Source: Charina bottae
Taxonomy: Eukaryota; Chordata; Lepidosauria; Squamata; Charinaidae
Direction of reading: 5' to 3'
NCBI GenBank assembly: GCA_023362775.1
Contig: JALMGJ010000004.1
Location: 80,900,798-80,964,797 of the forward strand
DNA length: 64,000 nucleotides
Below, piece after piece: positions 1 through 9,274 of this stretch (position 1 is its first letter; each line of letters begins with the position of its first letter). The notes beneath the pieces are model-generated. The model was not told the origin of the DNA. It worked only from the letters and a program-made list of their open reading frames with translations, and searched no databases. Made by a program: the position numbers and the translations under genes.

Positions 1-516
1 TGAAATGAAGCTGGTAGCACTTCATATGTTGAATGAGTAGTTGCTAAAATCCCTTTCTTTGCTCATTTCCTTCACCTCCAGCTATTTTATTTCTACTTTG
101 GGAAATATCGAGGACCCTCTAACTGCCCACGTGGCTGGTTATTCTGGGAATTGCATTCCCAATAAATCTTGAGGGCAACTCAGAATACTCTTGTGACTTG
201 GAAGCTGCAGTTTGCAATACTTTTCTTATTCCACAGTTAATTGGACACACTTTCCTAATTCTCATTTTCTCAAAAAAATAATAATTCTTGGTTTCATTTT
301 ATGCCTGTCTTGTCAAAAAAATACAAGACTTTTGCAATCTAAAATATGTTTGCTTTATTTTCAAATTATGTTCTTAACTTGCAAAGTTTTTTACATTTAC
401 TACTTCTCAACTTAATAATTTTCTATTTATGTAATTTCAGATGCCTTCTGTTTATTGTTGTTTTATAATTGTTTTAATATTTCCACAACTTTTGTATCTG
501 TTAATTATCCTTACCA

Positions 517-517
<1 letters not shown>
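1..517. other. No recognised feature
   Basis: AT-rich DNA with only short chance ORFs. I see no repeat family, RNA gene or coding signal. Confidence 0.5.

Positions 518-554
<37 letters not shown>
518..554. repeat. (AC)n microsatellite
   Basis: An uninterrupted AC dinucleotide tract of about 18 units. The short ORF with a Thr-His run across it is a product of the repeat and not a gene. Confidence 0.97.
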
Positions 555-556
<2 letters not shown>

Positions 557-836
557 CCATTCTGTCTAGCCCCTGAGTCCCCTTCCCTCCCGAATAATAA
601 AATTCCAATTAAATTTATACCATTTAATATTGTATTAAACTTACTATTATCTGTGGTTGGTTCAGACTTTCCAATTTGCTTCCTATAGAATATTTTAAAT
701 ATAATAATTTATTATCATATTTCTTCCTCTAATACAACCATATTTATGAGCTTCATGAATTTTCTATGGCATTATCCAAAATAGACGAGGGCTGCAACAA
801 ATCCATGAAAGAAAACTATCCTTATGTTTTTCAAAA

Positions 837-837
837 A

Positions 838-883
<46 letters not shown>

Positions 884-1292
884 TATTGGATTTATATTAC
901 TGCCCATCTTCTCCACAAGGAGAACTCTGGGCGGTTCACAACAAAACCAACATTAAAATACAAGCCGGTCCTAAAACAAGTACACAAAATATAAAATATC
1001 ATTAAAATTCTTAAACAATATAAATAGAATAATATGGAATAAAATCAAGATGGCTACAGTTCTTCTCAAATTCTGAGCATAAGGGCCGCTCTCCATCCAT
1101 GCTACGGTGCTAGCCATCCCCAAGAATGACTATTTCCCCTCCCGTCCCAGGCTTGGTGGCAAAACCAGGTTTTCAGTTTTTTTCTGAAGTCCAGAAGTGT
1201 GGGGGCCTGTCTCACTACTGGGGGAAGGATGTTCCAGAAGGTGGGAGCAACTGCAGAGAAGGCACGCTTCCAAGGAAATATACCCATATCTT
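837..1292 (-). mobile_element. L2/CR1-like LINE, 3' end fragment
   Basis: On the minus strand the fragment encodes the last ~60 residues of an L2-like polymerase (1102-1287, containing RAFSAVAPTFWNILPP and DFRKKLKTWF). The same C-terminal motif occurs in the longer copy at 21814-22434 and in the copy at 9338-9559. A short 3' UTR with the 'ccgcccagagtt' type tail (read here as its complement) follows, and it ends in an (ATT)n tract at 837-883 that is probably the element's microsatellite tail. The rest of the element is missing, a normal result of incomplete target-primed reverse transcription. L2 versus another CR1-group clade cannot be settled by eye. Confidence 0.75.
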
Positions 1293-1676
1293 CATTCTGC
1301 TTTGAATATAGTTAAGACAAATTAAAGCAATACCAGAAATTTTAAAAATACTTTGTACTCTACATTTTCCACAATATTTTTTCAGATTTTCATGGGTTTT
1401 AATAATTAAAAGTGTATTTCGGTTTTAAAGAAAACATATTCAGTATCTTAATACAGTTATTTTCCCCATGTGATTTAAAAGTATTCACTTACAAAGTATT
1501 TTGTATATAAAATCATCTAACTGAATAATAATACATCTCAATGCATGAGATGTAATGTTATAAAATAAACTATGCAATTATTTATATTCTTTTTGCCTTA
1601 CGCTCTAATTAGTACAGCTTTCTTCTCAATTTTGAAGTCATCCTTTCATTTCTACTATTTCATGGAGTTACCACCA
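1293..1676. other. No recognised feature
   Basis: AT-rich spacer with no motif I can assign. Confidence 0.4.
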
Positions 1677-2088
1677 GTCAGGAGCTGAGGAGGCTTATGA
1701 CGAAGGTGAAAGAAGAAAGTGCAAAAGCTGGGTTGCAGTCAAACCTCAAAACAACCAAGATTATGGCAACCAGCTTGATTGATAACTGGCAAATAGAGGG
1801 AGAAAAAGTGGAGGCAGTGACAGACTTTGTATTTCTTGGTGCAAAGATCACTGCAGAAACTGACTTTGGCCACATAATGAGAAGACAGGATACCCTGGAG
1901 AAGATGCTGATGTTAGGAAAAGTGGAAGGCAAAAGGAAGAGGGGCTGACCAAGGACAAGATGGATGGATGATATTCTGGAGATGACGGACTTGACCTTGG
2001 GGGAGCTGGGGGTGGCCGACAGGAAGCTCTGGCGTTGGCTGGTCCATGAAGTCACGAAGAGTCGGAAGCGACTGAACGAATAAACAAA
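1677..2088 (+). mobile_element. RTE/BovB LINE, internally deleted 3' fragment
   Basis: This stretch matches the BovB copy at 34852-35651 almost base for base from the ELRSLMTKVKEESAKAGLQ region. It then jumps from the KITA-type motif straight to GHIMRRQDTLEK. Roughly 325 bp present in the fuller copy (about 35090-35415) are absent. The 3' end, with the KSRKRLNE C-terminus, is retained and runs into a GATA microsatellite. A TGA at about 1946 and the deletion make it non-coding. The family is known to encode an AP-type endonuclease and RT; only the distal RT and C-terminal part is present here. Confidence 0.9.
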
Positions 2089-2104
2089 GATAGATAGATG
2101 GATG

Positions 2105-2153
<49 letters not shown>
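2089..2153. repeat. (GATA)n microsatellite at a BovB tail
   Basis: GATA/GATG units follow the BovB 3' end directly. They probably grew from the element's short tail repeat. The Tyr-Leu-Ser-Ile runs in overlapping minus-strand ORFs come from this tract. Confidence 0.95.
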
Positions 2154-2340
2154 TCTGTTCCATGTACAAGATAAGAAAGTGAAGGCCAAAGTGGTCCCAG
2201 TGGTGGTAGGAGCACTCAGGGCTCTCTGTCCAGAAGAGTGCAATGCTAGGAACAGCTAAGATACTGCACAGAACTCTCAAACTCCCAGGCCTCTGGTAGA
2301 GGACACAAGGATGAGGAAGTCACATACCACCCATAGGGGT

Positions 2341-2414
2341 GAGAAGGGAGGGAGGGAGGGAGGGAGGGAGGGAGGGATGGATGGATGGATGGATAGATAG
2401 ATGATAGATAGATA
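2341..2414. repeat. (GGGA)n-(GGAT)n-(GATA)n compound microsatellite
   Basis: A run of GGGA units passes into GGAT and then GATA units, a purine-rich compound microsatellite about 190 bp downstream of the first GATA array. I see no coding meaning. Confidence 0.93.
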
Positions 2415-2454
2415 TTACAATTATATAACCAGAATGCTTTCACTAAACTATTTT

Positions 2455-2830
2455 GTATAAATGTGTTCCATATTTCATCTTACTTATCCATCCAAAGTCT
2501 ATGTCTATAGGCAATCCTCTGATAGGTGGGGCCATACATTTATCTTTCCAATGTTGCAGTATCAGTCTTTTGGCCATAGTAAGGGCACGGAGAATCCATT
2601 TACATTGTCCAGCTGTCAAATTCCATGTACTAGATAATGCAACTCAGAAGAATATTATCCTCTGAAAAATTTAACTTTGGTCACGCAGTCACATTTATAT
2701 GATCCATTACTTTCTTCCAAAATGTAATAAGTGTAGGACATTGAAAGAACATATGTTTTAAAGAAGCATTGTCCTTATTACATCTTCAACAGCATGTTGT
2801 CTTAGGCAATCCTTTTCTATACAAACATAA
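2455..2830 (-). mobile_element. L1/Tx1-like LINE ORF2 C-terminal remnant
   Basis: Read on the minus strand in broken frames, the region gives an L1-superfamily C-terminal pattern. There is a KHMFFQCPTLITFWKKV block (the H-x-F-x-x-C...FW signature near the end of ORF2). An ALTMAKRLILQHWKD-like block and a KMKYGTHL-like block appear further on. Several stops and frameshifts show it is an old fragment. A similar decayed block lies at 39600-40160. Tx1 versus L1 is undecided. Confidence 0.5.
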
Positions 2831-3428
2831 TGGAGTCCAATAAATTCTAAATATTATTTTTTATTGTATAAGTTGTAGTTTAAGTTCCATTGACACTCTT
2901 GCTATATAAGTTAAAACTAGGCAATATAGGAACTTCTAATGAAATCATAGCAACTTACTCATGAGCTATGGAAGCCTCAAAGGTGATAGACAGTAAGTAT
3001 GAAATATCTATGTCTGAGATTTTGGTTTTGTTTTTTTGTTTTTGTATCATACACATTTTCACCCTTCACAGCATATACAGCTATGGCTACTTCTTGCATT
3101 CCCATCTTTAGAGGATCTTCACCTTCAAGTCTAAAATGAATGAAAATAGTCATATTGCAAGAAATCTACAAATTAAATGTAATAAATGCAGATTGTAATC
3201 CAGGACAAGTGAAATCAATATTAAGGACCTATACTATTCAGTTGGCTTTCCATCAATATGCCAGACACATTGAAAATTAATCCCTGTATAGCTGCTATGT
3301 GCAATGTTTGCAGTTCTGTGTTTCAATTGACAGGTTATTATTTGAGACTGGTACAAATTTTCCATTCATATCTCTCTGTAAATATTGTAATGCAAATCAA
3401 AATATGTAATTAACTGCTAATATAAGGG
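2831..3428. other. No recognised feature
   Basis: AT-rich sequence with short poly-T runs. No coding signal or repeat family was recognised. Confidence 0.4.
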
Positions 3429-4223
3429 TATCTCGGCAGCCATCTATCTACAAAAGCCGACATCGACGCTGAAATTCAGCATCGCCTGAGCTCTGCGAGT
3501 GTAGCTTTCTCCCAAATGAAGCGTAGAGTGTTTGAGGATCGGGACATTCGCAGGGAGACCAAAATGCTTGTTTACAAAGCCATTGTACTACCAACCCTTC
3601 TGTACGCCTGTGAAACATGGACCCTCTACAAACGCCACCTCCAACTTCTTGAAAGATTCCATCAACCCTGCCTCCGAAAAATTCTGCAAATTACTTGGGA
3701 AGATAGGCGGACTAATGTTAGCGTATTAGAAGAAGCGAAAACCACCAGCATTGAAACAATGATCATCCAACATCAACTTCGCTGGACCGGCCATGTTGTT
3801 CGAATGCCTGACCATCGTCTTCCAAAGCAGCTACTTTACTCCCAACTTAAGAATGGAAAACGGAATATTGGTGGACAGCAAAAGAGATTCAAAGACACTC
3901 TCAAAGCTAATTTAAAAAAAATGTAATATCAGCATTGAGAACTGGGAAGCCCTAACTCATGAGCGTTTCAATTGGAGGTCAGCCTTTATTAATGGCGCTA
4001 TGGACTTTGAAGAAGCACGAGTACAGGGTGAAAGGGAGAAAAGAGCTAAAAGGAAGGCACGTCAGGCAAACCCTCATCATGACCGTCTCCCACCCGGAAA
4101 CCTATGCCCTCACTGTGGGAGGTTGTGCGGATCCAGAATTGGCCTTTATAGCCACTTACGGATCCACTGTTAAAATTTTACCTTTGGAAGACAATCTTAC
4201 TTGGCTACGAGTGATCGCCAATG
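3429..4223 (+). mobile_element. EN-RT-zinc-finger LINE, 5'-truncated copy
   Basis: This is a 3' fragment of the same family as the full-length element at 30559-34483 (opposite strand). The two are nearly identical from the STKADIDAEIQHRL region to the end. ORF 3516-3926 covers the post-RT region (LLYACETWTLYKRHLQ, LRWTGHVVRMPDHRLPKQ) and stops early because an A-run near 3910 is longer than in the full-length copy. The C-terminal finger (CPHCGRLCGSRIG...) is still visible beyond the frameshift near 4110-4165. The element ends at about 4223 with the same terminal bases as the full copy. It is non-functional. Confidence 0.9.
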
Positions 4224-4615
4224 ACTTTTCCTTGAAATTTCTACTGAAATCTCAAAAAACTTCAAATGTAAAGGTTTTATAATCCATTTAATTCACATAA
4301 CACTTGTTGCAACCATTTTCAGCATGCATCTGTGCAATCATCTAACAACCTTGCTTTATGCCCACCCAAATTTATATTATGTGACATTGTGCATGGAACT
4401 GATTGCATGTTTCTCTGATTACATAGAGTACACACGTCACAGGCGTATATATTTTGTTGCTCATGAGAAGTTCAGAGTGGGTCCAAGAGCCATGTAAACA
4501 GAAACCCAATTCTATTGAATAAAACAAATTACAGCTGGTTATATTAACATAGATAGTTTCATTTATACCTCATGTATTGCACAACTATGTCTTACCACCA
4601 GAACAACTGACAACT
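4224..4615. other. No recognised feature before the Penelope insertion
   Basis: AT-rich sequence between the truncated LINE and the Penelope target site. Nothing recognised. Confidence 0.4.
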
Positions 4616-4631
4616 GACAATTCCATGTATT
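4616..4631. repeat. Target-site duplication, left copy (Penelope)
   Basis: GACAATTCCATGTATT here is repeated exactly at 9153-9168, on the other side of the composite Penelope insertion. The first three bases could belong to either the element or the target. The 16-bp match shows that the whole 4.5-kb inverted structure was inserted in one event. Confidence 0.9.
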
Positions 4632-4911
4632 TCTATGAAGGTTCTCAGTCATCCAGGTGGAATTGTCTGTAGCTTGAATCATGTCAACTGGATTTCTATT
4701 TTCTTAATGGAAACGTTTCGCTCCTTATCCAAGGGGCTTCTTCAGTCTGAGCAAAGTTGGTAAGGGAATCCTAAATATGTTCCTAGGTAGCTGTGTGACC
4801 TTACACCTGGGGCTAGGTCATGGTTATATTGAGATGTAATTTTTAAGTCCTTTTATCATCTAATGGAGGGTCGTTAAAAACACCATGCTGCTGTTGAGCT
4901 TCTGAAATGGT
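4632..4911 (-). repeat. Penelope pseudo-LTR, downstream copy
   Basis: A 280-bp direct repeat of 7342-7621. It contains the ORF stop-codon region, the hammerhead-like motif at 4710-4745 and the element's 3' terminus. The repeat shares ORF sequence at its right edge, so it is not a retroviral-type LTR. Confidence 0.93.
4710..4745 (-). ncRNA. Hammerhead-like ribozyme motif, copy 1
   Basis: Minus-strand order: CTGAAGA, then a stem (GCCCCTT / AAGGAGC with a GGAT loop and one C-A mismatch), then GAAACGTTTC. This matches the hammerhead layout CUGANGA - helix II - GAAA, with a very short self-complementary ACGU helix III that would work as a dimer. Penelope-like elements are known to carry such ribozymes in their pseudo-LTRs. 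There is one extra A before helix II compared with the canonical core, so activity is uncertain. Confidence 0.7.
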
Positions 4912-7392
4912 CTTAATCTTCCTAGGCACAGAAGACAACACGGGGAGGAAGATGGGGGAGAGTTTGTGCCTGAGGCCCCCACCTCTATTCAAGGAAGGAT
5001 TTTCCAAGTTGGCATAAATGGATTCCTTGACCCCTCTCTCAAACCACCTATCTTCTCTGTCTAAAATGTGAACATTAATGTCCTCAAATGAGTGTCCTTT
5101 TTCTTTTAGATGAAGATAAACTGCTGACTCTGGTCCTGTGGTGTTATTTCTCCTGTGTTGTGCCATCCTCCTGTACATAGGTTGTTTGGTTTCTCCAATG
5201 TAGAGTTCAGAGCACTCCTCACTGCACTGGATTGCATAAACTACATTGCTTTTCTTATGTTTTGGAGTTTGATCTTTGGGGTGTACAAGCCTCTGTCTCA
5301 GTGTGTTGGTGGGTTTGAAATATACAGGTATGTGGTGTTTGCCAAATATCCGTTTTATCTTTTCAGACACGCCAGCCATGTAGGGAATGACCAGGTTCTT
5401 TCGTTTACTCTGAGTCTCAGCCCTATCTGTCGCTGTTTTAGGTCTGGTAGATTTAGATTTGGTGAAGGCCCAATTTGGATATCCACAGGCCTTCAGGGCT
5501 GTTCTCAGGTGCTGATTTTCATTCTTTTTGGAATCCATGGAGGTGGGGATGGTTTCTGCTCTGTGTGACAATGTCCTGATGACTCCTAGTTTGTGCTGCA
5601 GTGGATGGTGGGAGTCAAACATCAGATATTGATCTGTGTGTGTGGGTTTCCTGTAGATCCCTATTTCTAGCTTGCCACCGGTCCCAATGAGGACTTCACA
5701 GTCTAGGAATGCCAGTCTGTTGTCCTTGGTGTCTTCTCTGGTGAAGCTAATGTTGGCATCTATAGTGTTTATATGGTCCGTGAAGGCCTGTACTTCCTGG
5801 GCCTTGATTTTGACCCAGGTGTCATCCACATACCTAAACCAGTGGGTGGGCACCGTTCCCTGGAATGTGTTGAGTGCTTTCTTCTCCACTTCTTCCATGT
5901 ATAAATTGGCCACAATGGGTGACACAGGAGAACCCATGGCACAGCCGTGTTTTTGTCTGTAAAAGTCACCTCTGTATGTGAAATAAGTGGTGTTAAGACA
6001 CAGGTCCAGAAGATGGCAGATCTGGTTTGGGTTGAGATGGCTCCTCCTTTCCAGGGTGCTGTCCTCTTCTAGTCTCTTCCTGACAGCGGATAGAGCATGA
6101 GTGGTGGGGATGCTGGTGAAAAGGGAGGACACATCAAAGGAGACCATAGTTTCATCTGTATCCAGTTTCAGGATCTTTGCTTTGGAAACAAATTCTTCCG
6201 AATTATGGATGTGGTGTTCAGAGTGTCCAACTAGAGGTGCTAGTATGGTAGAGAGGTGTTTGGCAATGTTGTATGTTACCGAATTGATGCTGCTGACTAT
6301 GGGTCGGAGGGGTGTTCCTTCCTTGTGGATCTTAGGAAGTCCGTAGATGCAGGGGATGGCTTCTCCAGGATACAGACGGTGGTAGGTAATCCTATCGATG
6401 GAGCCATCATGTTCCAATTGTTTCAAACTGTCTATTGCCTTTTTCTTGTAATTGTTGGTGGGGTCTCTTTTCAGTTTTTCATATGTATGGTGATCCTCCA
6501 AAAGTGAGGTAATTTTATTGTGGTAGTCTGCAGTGTTTAGAACCACTGTACATCTTCCTTTGTCAGCAGGTAAAATGGTGATGGTTTCATCTTTGCTGAG
6601 GGCTGTCAGGGCTCTCCTCTCTTGGACGGTAAGGTTGGGGGGAGGAGGTTGAGCACTGGACAGAGCTGCAGATATTTTAAGCCGGAGTTGTTCTGCTTCT
6701 TCAAAAGGTAGGTGGTTGTTGTGGATGGCAGATTCTGTGGCTGTAATGAGCTCCACAACCGGAACTTGCTTGGGAGTGATGGCAAAATTAAGACCTTTGG
6801 CTAGGACATCTCTCTCTGGTTGGGTAAGTTCTCTGTCTGAGAGATTTTTCACCCACATGTTCTTTTTGTCCTCTGTGGTCCTGTTGTTGTTGTTCCTCCC
6901 AGTGGTTTCTCCAGTTCCTTGTTTCTGCTTGCTGCGAGAAAGAAGAATGTCAAATTTCTTAGTTTGCCTCTCCTTTGTCTTGTGATGCTGGGCCAGCTGT
7001 ACTTTATTGCCAAGCTGAATAACTCTATCCAGGATTGGGTCAGGAAGGGTGGCTGTGAGTTCCTGGTGAAGGTTTTCAAAATTGTATTGCAGGGCATCAA
7101 TGGTGAAGTGGACTTGCCTTATTCTTTCATTTAGAAGATGTCTTTGTGCCTGCTGCAGGATCTGATCTGCTCTGTGACCCTTAACTGTAGATTGCAGGCG
7201 TAGGCTTGTCGGGATGAGTCTCTGTTGTCTGCATCTGAGGTTAAAACGTAGGTGGTTTCTATAGTCTGCCACCTTTCTTGCTGTCTTCTCGAATTTCCTT
7301 ACCAACTTCAGGGTTTCATCCCCAAAATGTATGGCAATATGTCTATGAAGGTTCTCAGTCATCCAGGTGGAATTGTCTGTAGCTTGAATCAT
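4843..7392 (-). CDS. Penelope-like reverse transcriptase/GIY-YIG endonuclease
   Basis: An intact 849-aa ORF, the usual size and domain order for an endonuclease-bearing Penelope-like polyprotein. The N-terminal ~230 residues are basic and unassigned. A conserved LPADKGRCTVVLN block lies near 275-290 and YGLPKIHKEGTPLRPIVS follows at about 345. RT motif A (VSFDVSSLFTSIPT) has its Asp near residue 420. Motif B is CAMGSPVSPIVANLY, and the catalytic YVDD is at 521-524. The C-terminal GIY-YIG nuclease has VYAIQC near 718 and YIGET at 731-735, with a conserved Glu-Asn-Pro-Ser segment beyond. The enzyme nicks target DNA and reverse transcribes its own RNA. The chosen ATG lies inside the upstream pseudo-LTR, about 28 bp past the ribozyme motif, and there is no in-frame break. 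A more internal start is possible, but the length favours this one. Confidence 0.95.
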   Translation of the reverse strand: MIQATDNSTWMTENLHRHIAIHFGDETLKLVRKFEKTARKVADYRNHLRFNLRCRQQRLIPTSLRLQSTVKGHRADQILQQAQRHLLNERIRQVHFTIDALQYNFENLHQELTATLPDPILDRVIQLGNKVQLAQHHKTKERQTKKFDILLSRSKQKQGTGETTGRNNNNRTTEDKKNMWVKNLSDRELTQPERDVLAKGLNFAITPKQVPVVELITATESAIHNNHLPFEEAEQLRLKISAALSSAQPPPPNLTVQERRALTALSKDETITILPADKGRCTVVLNTADYHNKITSLLEDHHTYEKLKRDPTNNYKKKAIDSLKQLEHDGSIDRITYHRLYPGEAIPCIYGLPKIHKEGTPLRPIVSSINSVTYNIAKHLSTILAPLVGHSEHHIHNSEEFVSKAKILKLDTDETMVSFDVSSLFTSIPTTHALSAVRKRLEEDSTLERRSHLNPNQICHLLDLCLNTTYFTYRGDFYRQKHGCAMGSPVSPIVANLYMEEVEKKALNTFQGTVPTHWFRYVDDTWVKIKAQEVQAFTDHINTIDANISFTREDTKDNRLAFLDCEVLIGTGGKLEIGIYRKPTHTDQYLMFDSHHPLQHKLGVIRTLSHRAETIPTSMDSKKNENQHLRTALKACGYPNWAFTKSKSTRPKTATDRAETQSKRKNLVIPYMAGVSEKIKRIFGKHHIPVYFKPTNTLRQRLVHPKDQTPKHKKSNVVYAIQCSEECSELYIGETKQPMYRRMAQHRRNNTTGPESAVYLHLKEKGHSFEDINVHILDREDRWFERGVKESIYANLENPSLNRGGGLRHKLSPIFLPVLSSVPRKIKTISEAQQQHGVFNDPPLDDKRT

Positions 7393-7621
7393 GTCAACTG
7401 GATTTCTATTTTCTTAATGGAAACGTTTCGCTCCTTATCCAAGGGGCTTCTTCAGTCTGAGCAAAGTTGGTAAGGGAATCCTAAATATGTTCCTAGGTAG
7501 CTGTGTGACCTTACACCTGGGGCTAGGTCATGGTTATATTGAGATGTAATTTTTAAGTCCTTTTATCATCTAATGGAGGGTCGTTAAAAACACCATGCTG
7601 CTGTTGAGCTTCTGAAATGGT
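7342..7621 (-). repeat. Penelope pseudo-LTR, upstream copy
   Basis: A direct repeat of 4632-4911, offset by 2,710 bp. It carries the hammerhead-like motif and overlaps the first ~17 codons of the 849-aa ORF. It probably supplies the promoter and 5' end of the element. The junction at 7621/7622 meets the inverted copy. Confidence 0.93.
7420..7455 (-). ncRNA. Hammerhead-like ribozyme motif, copy 2 (upstream of the ORF)
   Basis: Same sequence as the motif at 4710-4745. If it cleaves as a hammerhead, the site after the U following ACGU falls at about 7422/7421. A cleaved RNA would then begin roughly 29 nt before the ORF's ATG. The placement is seen; the activity is inferred. Confidence 0.7.
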
Positions 7622-7625
7622 TTGG

Positions 7626-8977
7626 AATTTGTTTCCAAAGCAAAGATCCTGAAACTGGATACAGATGAAACTATGGTCTCCTTTGATGTGTCCTCCCTTT
7701 TCACCAGCATCCCCACCACTCATGCTCTATCCGCTGTCAGGAAGAGACTAGAAGAGGACAGCACCCTGGAAAGGAGAAGCCATCTCAACCCAAACCAGAT
7801 CTGCCATCTTCTGGACCTGTGTCTTAACACCACTTATTTCACATACAGAGGTGACTTTTACAGACAAAAACACGGCTGTGCCATGGGTTCTCCTGTGTCA
7901 CCCATTGTGGCCAATTTATACATGGAAGAAGTGGAGAAGAAAGCACTCAACACATTCCAGGGAACGGTGCCCACCCACTGGTTTAGGTATGTGGATGACA
8001 CCTGGGTCAAAATCAAGGCCCAGGAAGTACAGGCCTTCACGGACCATATAAACACTATAGATGCCAACATTAGCTTCACCAGAGAAGACACCAAGGACAA
8101 CAGACTGGCATTCCTAGACTGTGAAGTCCTCATTGGGACCGGTGGCAAGCTAGAAATAGGGATCTACAGGAAACCCACACACACAGATCAATATCTGATG
8201 TTTGACTCCCACCATCCACTGCAGCACAAACTAGGAGTCATCAGGACATTGTCACACAGAGCAGAAACCATCCCCACCTCCATGGATTCCAAAAAGAATG
8301 AAAATCAGCACCTGAGAACAGCCCTGAAGGCCTGTGGATATCCAAATTGGGCCTTCACCAAATCTAAATCTACCAGACCTAAAACAGCGACAGATAGGGC
8401 TGAGACTCAGAGTAAACGAAAGAACCTGGTCATTCCCTACATGGCTGGCGTGTCTGAAAAGATAAAACGGATATTTGGCAAACACCACATACCTGTATAT
8501 TTCAAACCCACCAACACACTGAGACAGAGGCTTGTACACCCCAAAGATCAAACTCCAAAACATAAGAAAAGCAATGTAGTTTATGCAATCCAGTGCAGTG
8601 AGGAGTGCTCTGAACTCTACATTGGAGAAACCAAACAACCTATGTACAGGAGGATGGCACAACACAGGAGAAATAACACCACAGGACCAGAGTCAGCAGT
8701 TTATCTTCATCTAAAAGAAAAAGGACACTCATTTGAGGACATTAATGTTCACATTTTAGACAGAGAAGATAGGTGGTTTGAGAGAGGGGTCAAGGAATCC
8801 ATTTATGCCAACTTGGAAAATCCTTCCTTGAATAGAGGTGGGGGCCTCAGGCACAAACTCTCCCCCATCTTCCTCCCCGTGTTGTCTTCTGTGCCTAGGA
8901 AGATTAAGACCATTTCAGAAGCTCAACAGCAGCATGGTGTTTTTAACGACCCTCCATTAGATGATAAAAGGACTTAA
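7626..8977 (+). pseudogene. 5'-truncated Penelope ORF (inverted copy)
   Basis: The open frame corresponds to residues ~400 to 849 of the full ORF on the other strand, with no visible difference. It keeps RT motif A, motif B, YVDD (codons at 7988-7999) and the complete GIY-YIG domain. The N-terminal ~400 residues are missing, including the LPADKG and PKIHK blocks. It is therefore a truncated copy and not a second functional gene. An ATG at 7622 gives an apparent start, but that base lies in the junction and has no natural role. The truncation point is next to the short palindrome TTTGGAATTTGTTTCCAAA at 7621. Confidence 0.92.
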
Positions 8978-9074
8978 AAATTACATCTCAATATAACCAT
9001 GACCTAGCCCCAGGTGTAAGGTCACACAGCTACCTAGGAACATATTTAGGATTCCCTTACCAACTTTGCTCAGA

Positions 9075-9110
9075 CTGAAGAAGCCCCTTGGATAAGGAGC
9101 GAAACGTTTC
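9075..9110 (+). ncRNA. Hammerhead-like ribozyme motif, copy 3
   Basis: The plus-strand motif in the pseudo-LTR of the inverted copy. It is identical to the motifs at 4710-4745 and 7420-7455, with CTGAAGA, an imperfect 7-bp stem capped by GGAT, and GAAACGTTTC. Confidence 0.7.
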
Positions 9111-9152
9111 CATTAAGAAAATAGAAATCCAGTTGACATGATTCAAGCTACA

Positions 9153-9168
9153 GACAATTCCATGTATT
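9153..9168. repeat. Target-site duplication, right copy (Penelope)
   Basis: Exact partner of 4616-4631. Confidence 0.9.
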
Positions 9169-9274
9169 GTTCAAACTATTTTTTTTATTACAATTTTTTT
9201 GAAGGACTGGAAGAGATTGCAAATTTATATACTATTATAGTAAAGGCAGTGATTAAGGAACTATACTATAAGGA

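Larger units (their letters stand above)
4632..9152 (-). mobile_element. Penelope-like element with inverted second copy
   Basis: Read on the minus strand from 7621 the order is: the 3' tail of an upstream copy plus a pseudo-LTR (7342-7621), the complete ORF (7392-4843), and a second pseudo-LTR (4632-4911). Joined to this in opposite orientation at 7626-9155 is a 5'-truncated copy carrying the C-terminal ORF and a pseudo-LTR. The arms 4665-6194 and 7626-9155 are both 1,530 bp and appear identical; their translated proteins are identical throughout. Direct plus inverted copies of this kind are known for Penelope-like elements. Perfect arms, an intact ORF and an exact TSD indicate recent insertion. 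Confidence 0.95.

Noticed and set aside
455..688. ORF with a Thr-His repeat
   Set aside because: It is the translation of the AC microsatellite.
1678..2443. Minus-strand ORFs of up to 200 codons
   Set aside because: They are antisense frames of the BovB fragment plus GATA and GGGA microsatellites.
5155..7134. Plus-strand ORFs within the Penelope locus
   Set aside because: Antisense shadows of the 849-aa ORF; they recur in the inverted copy for that reason alone.
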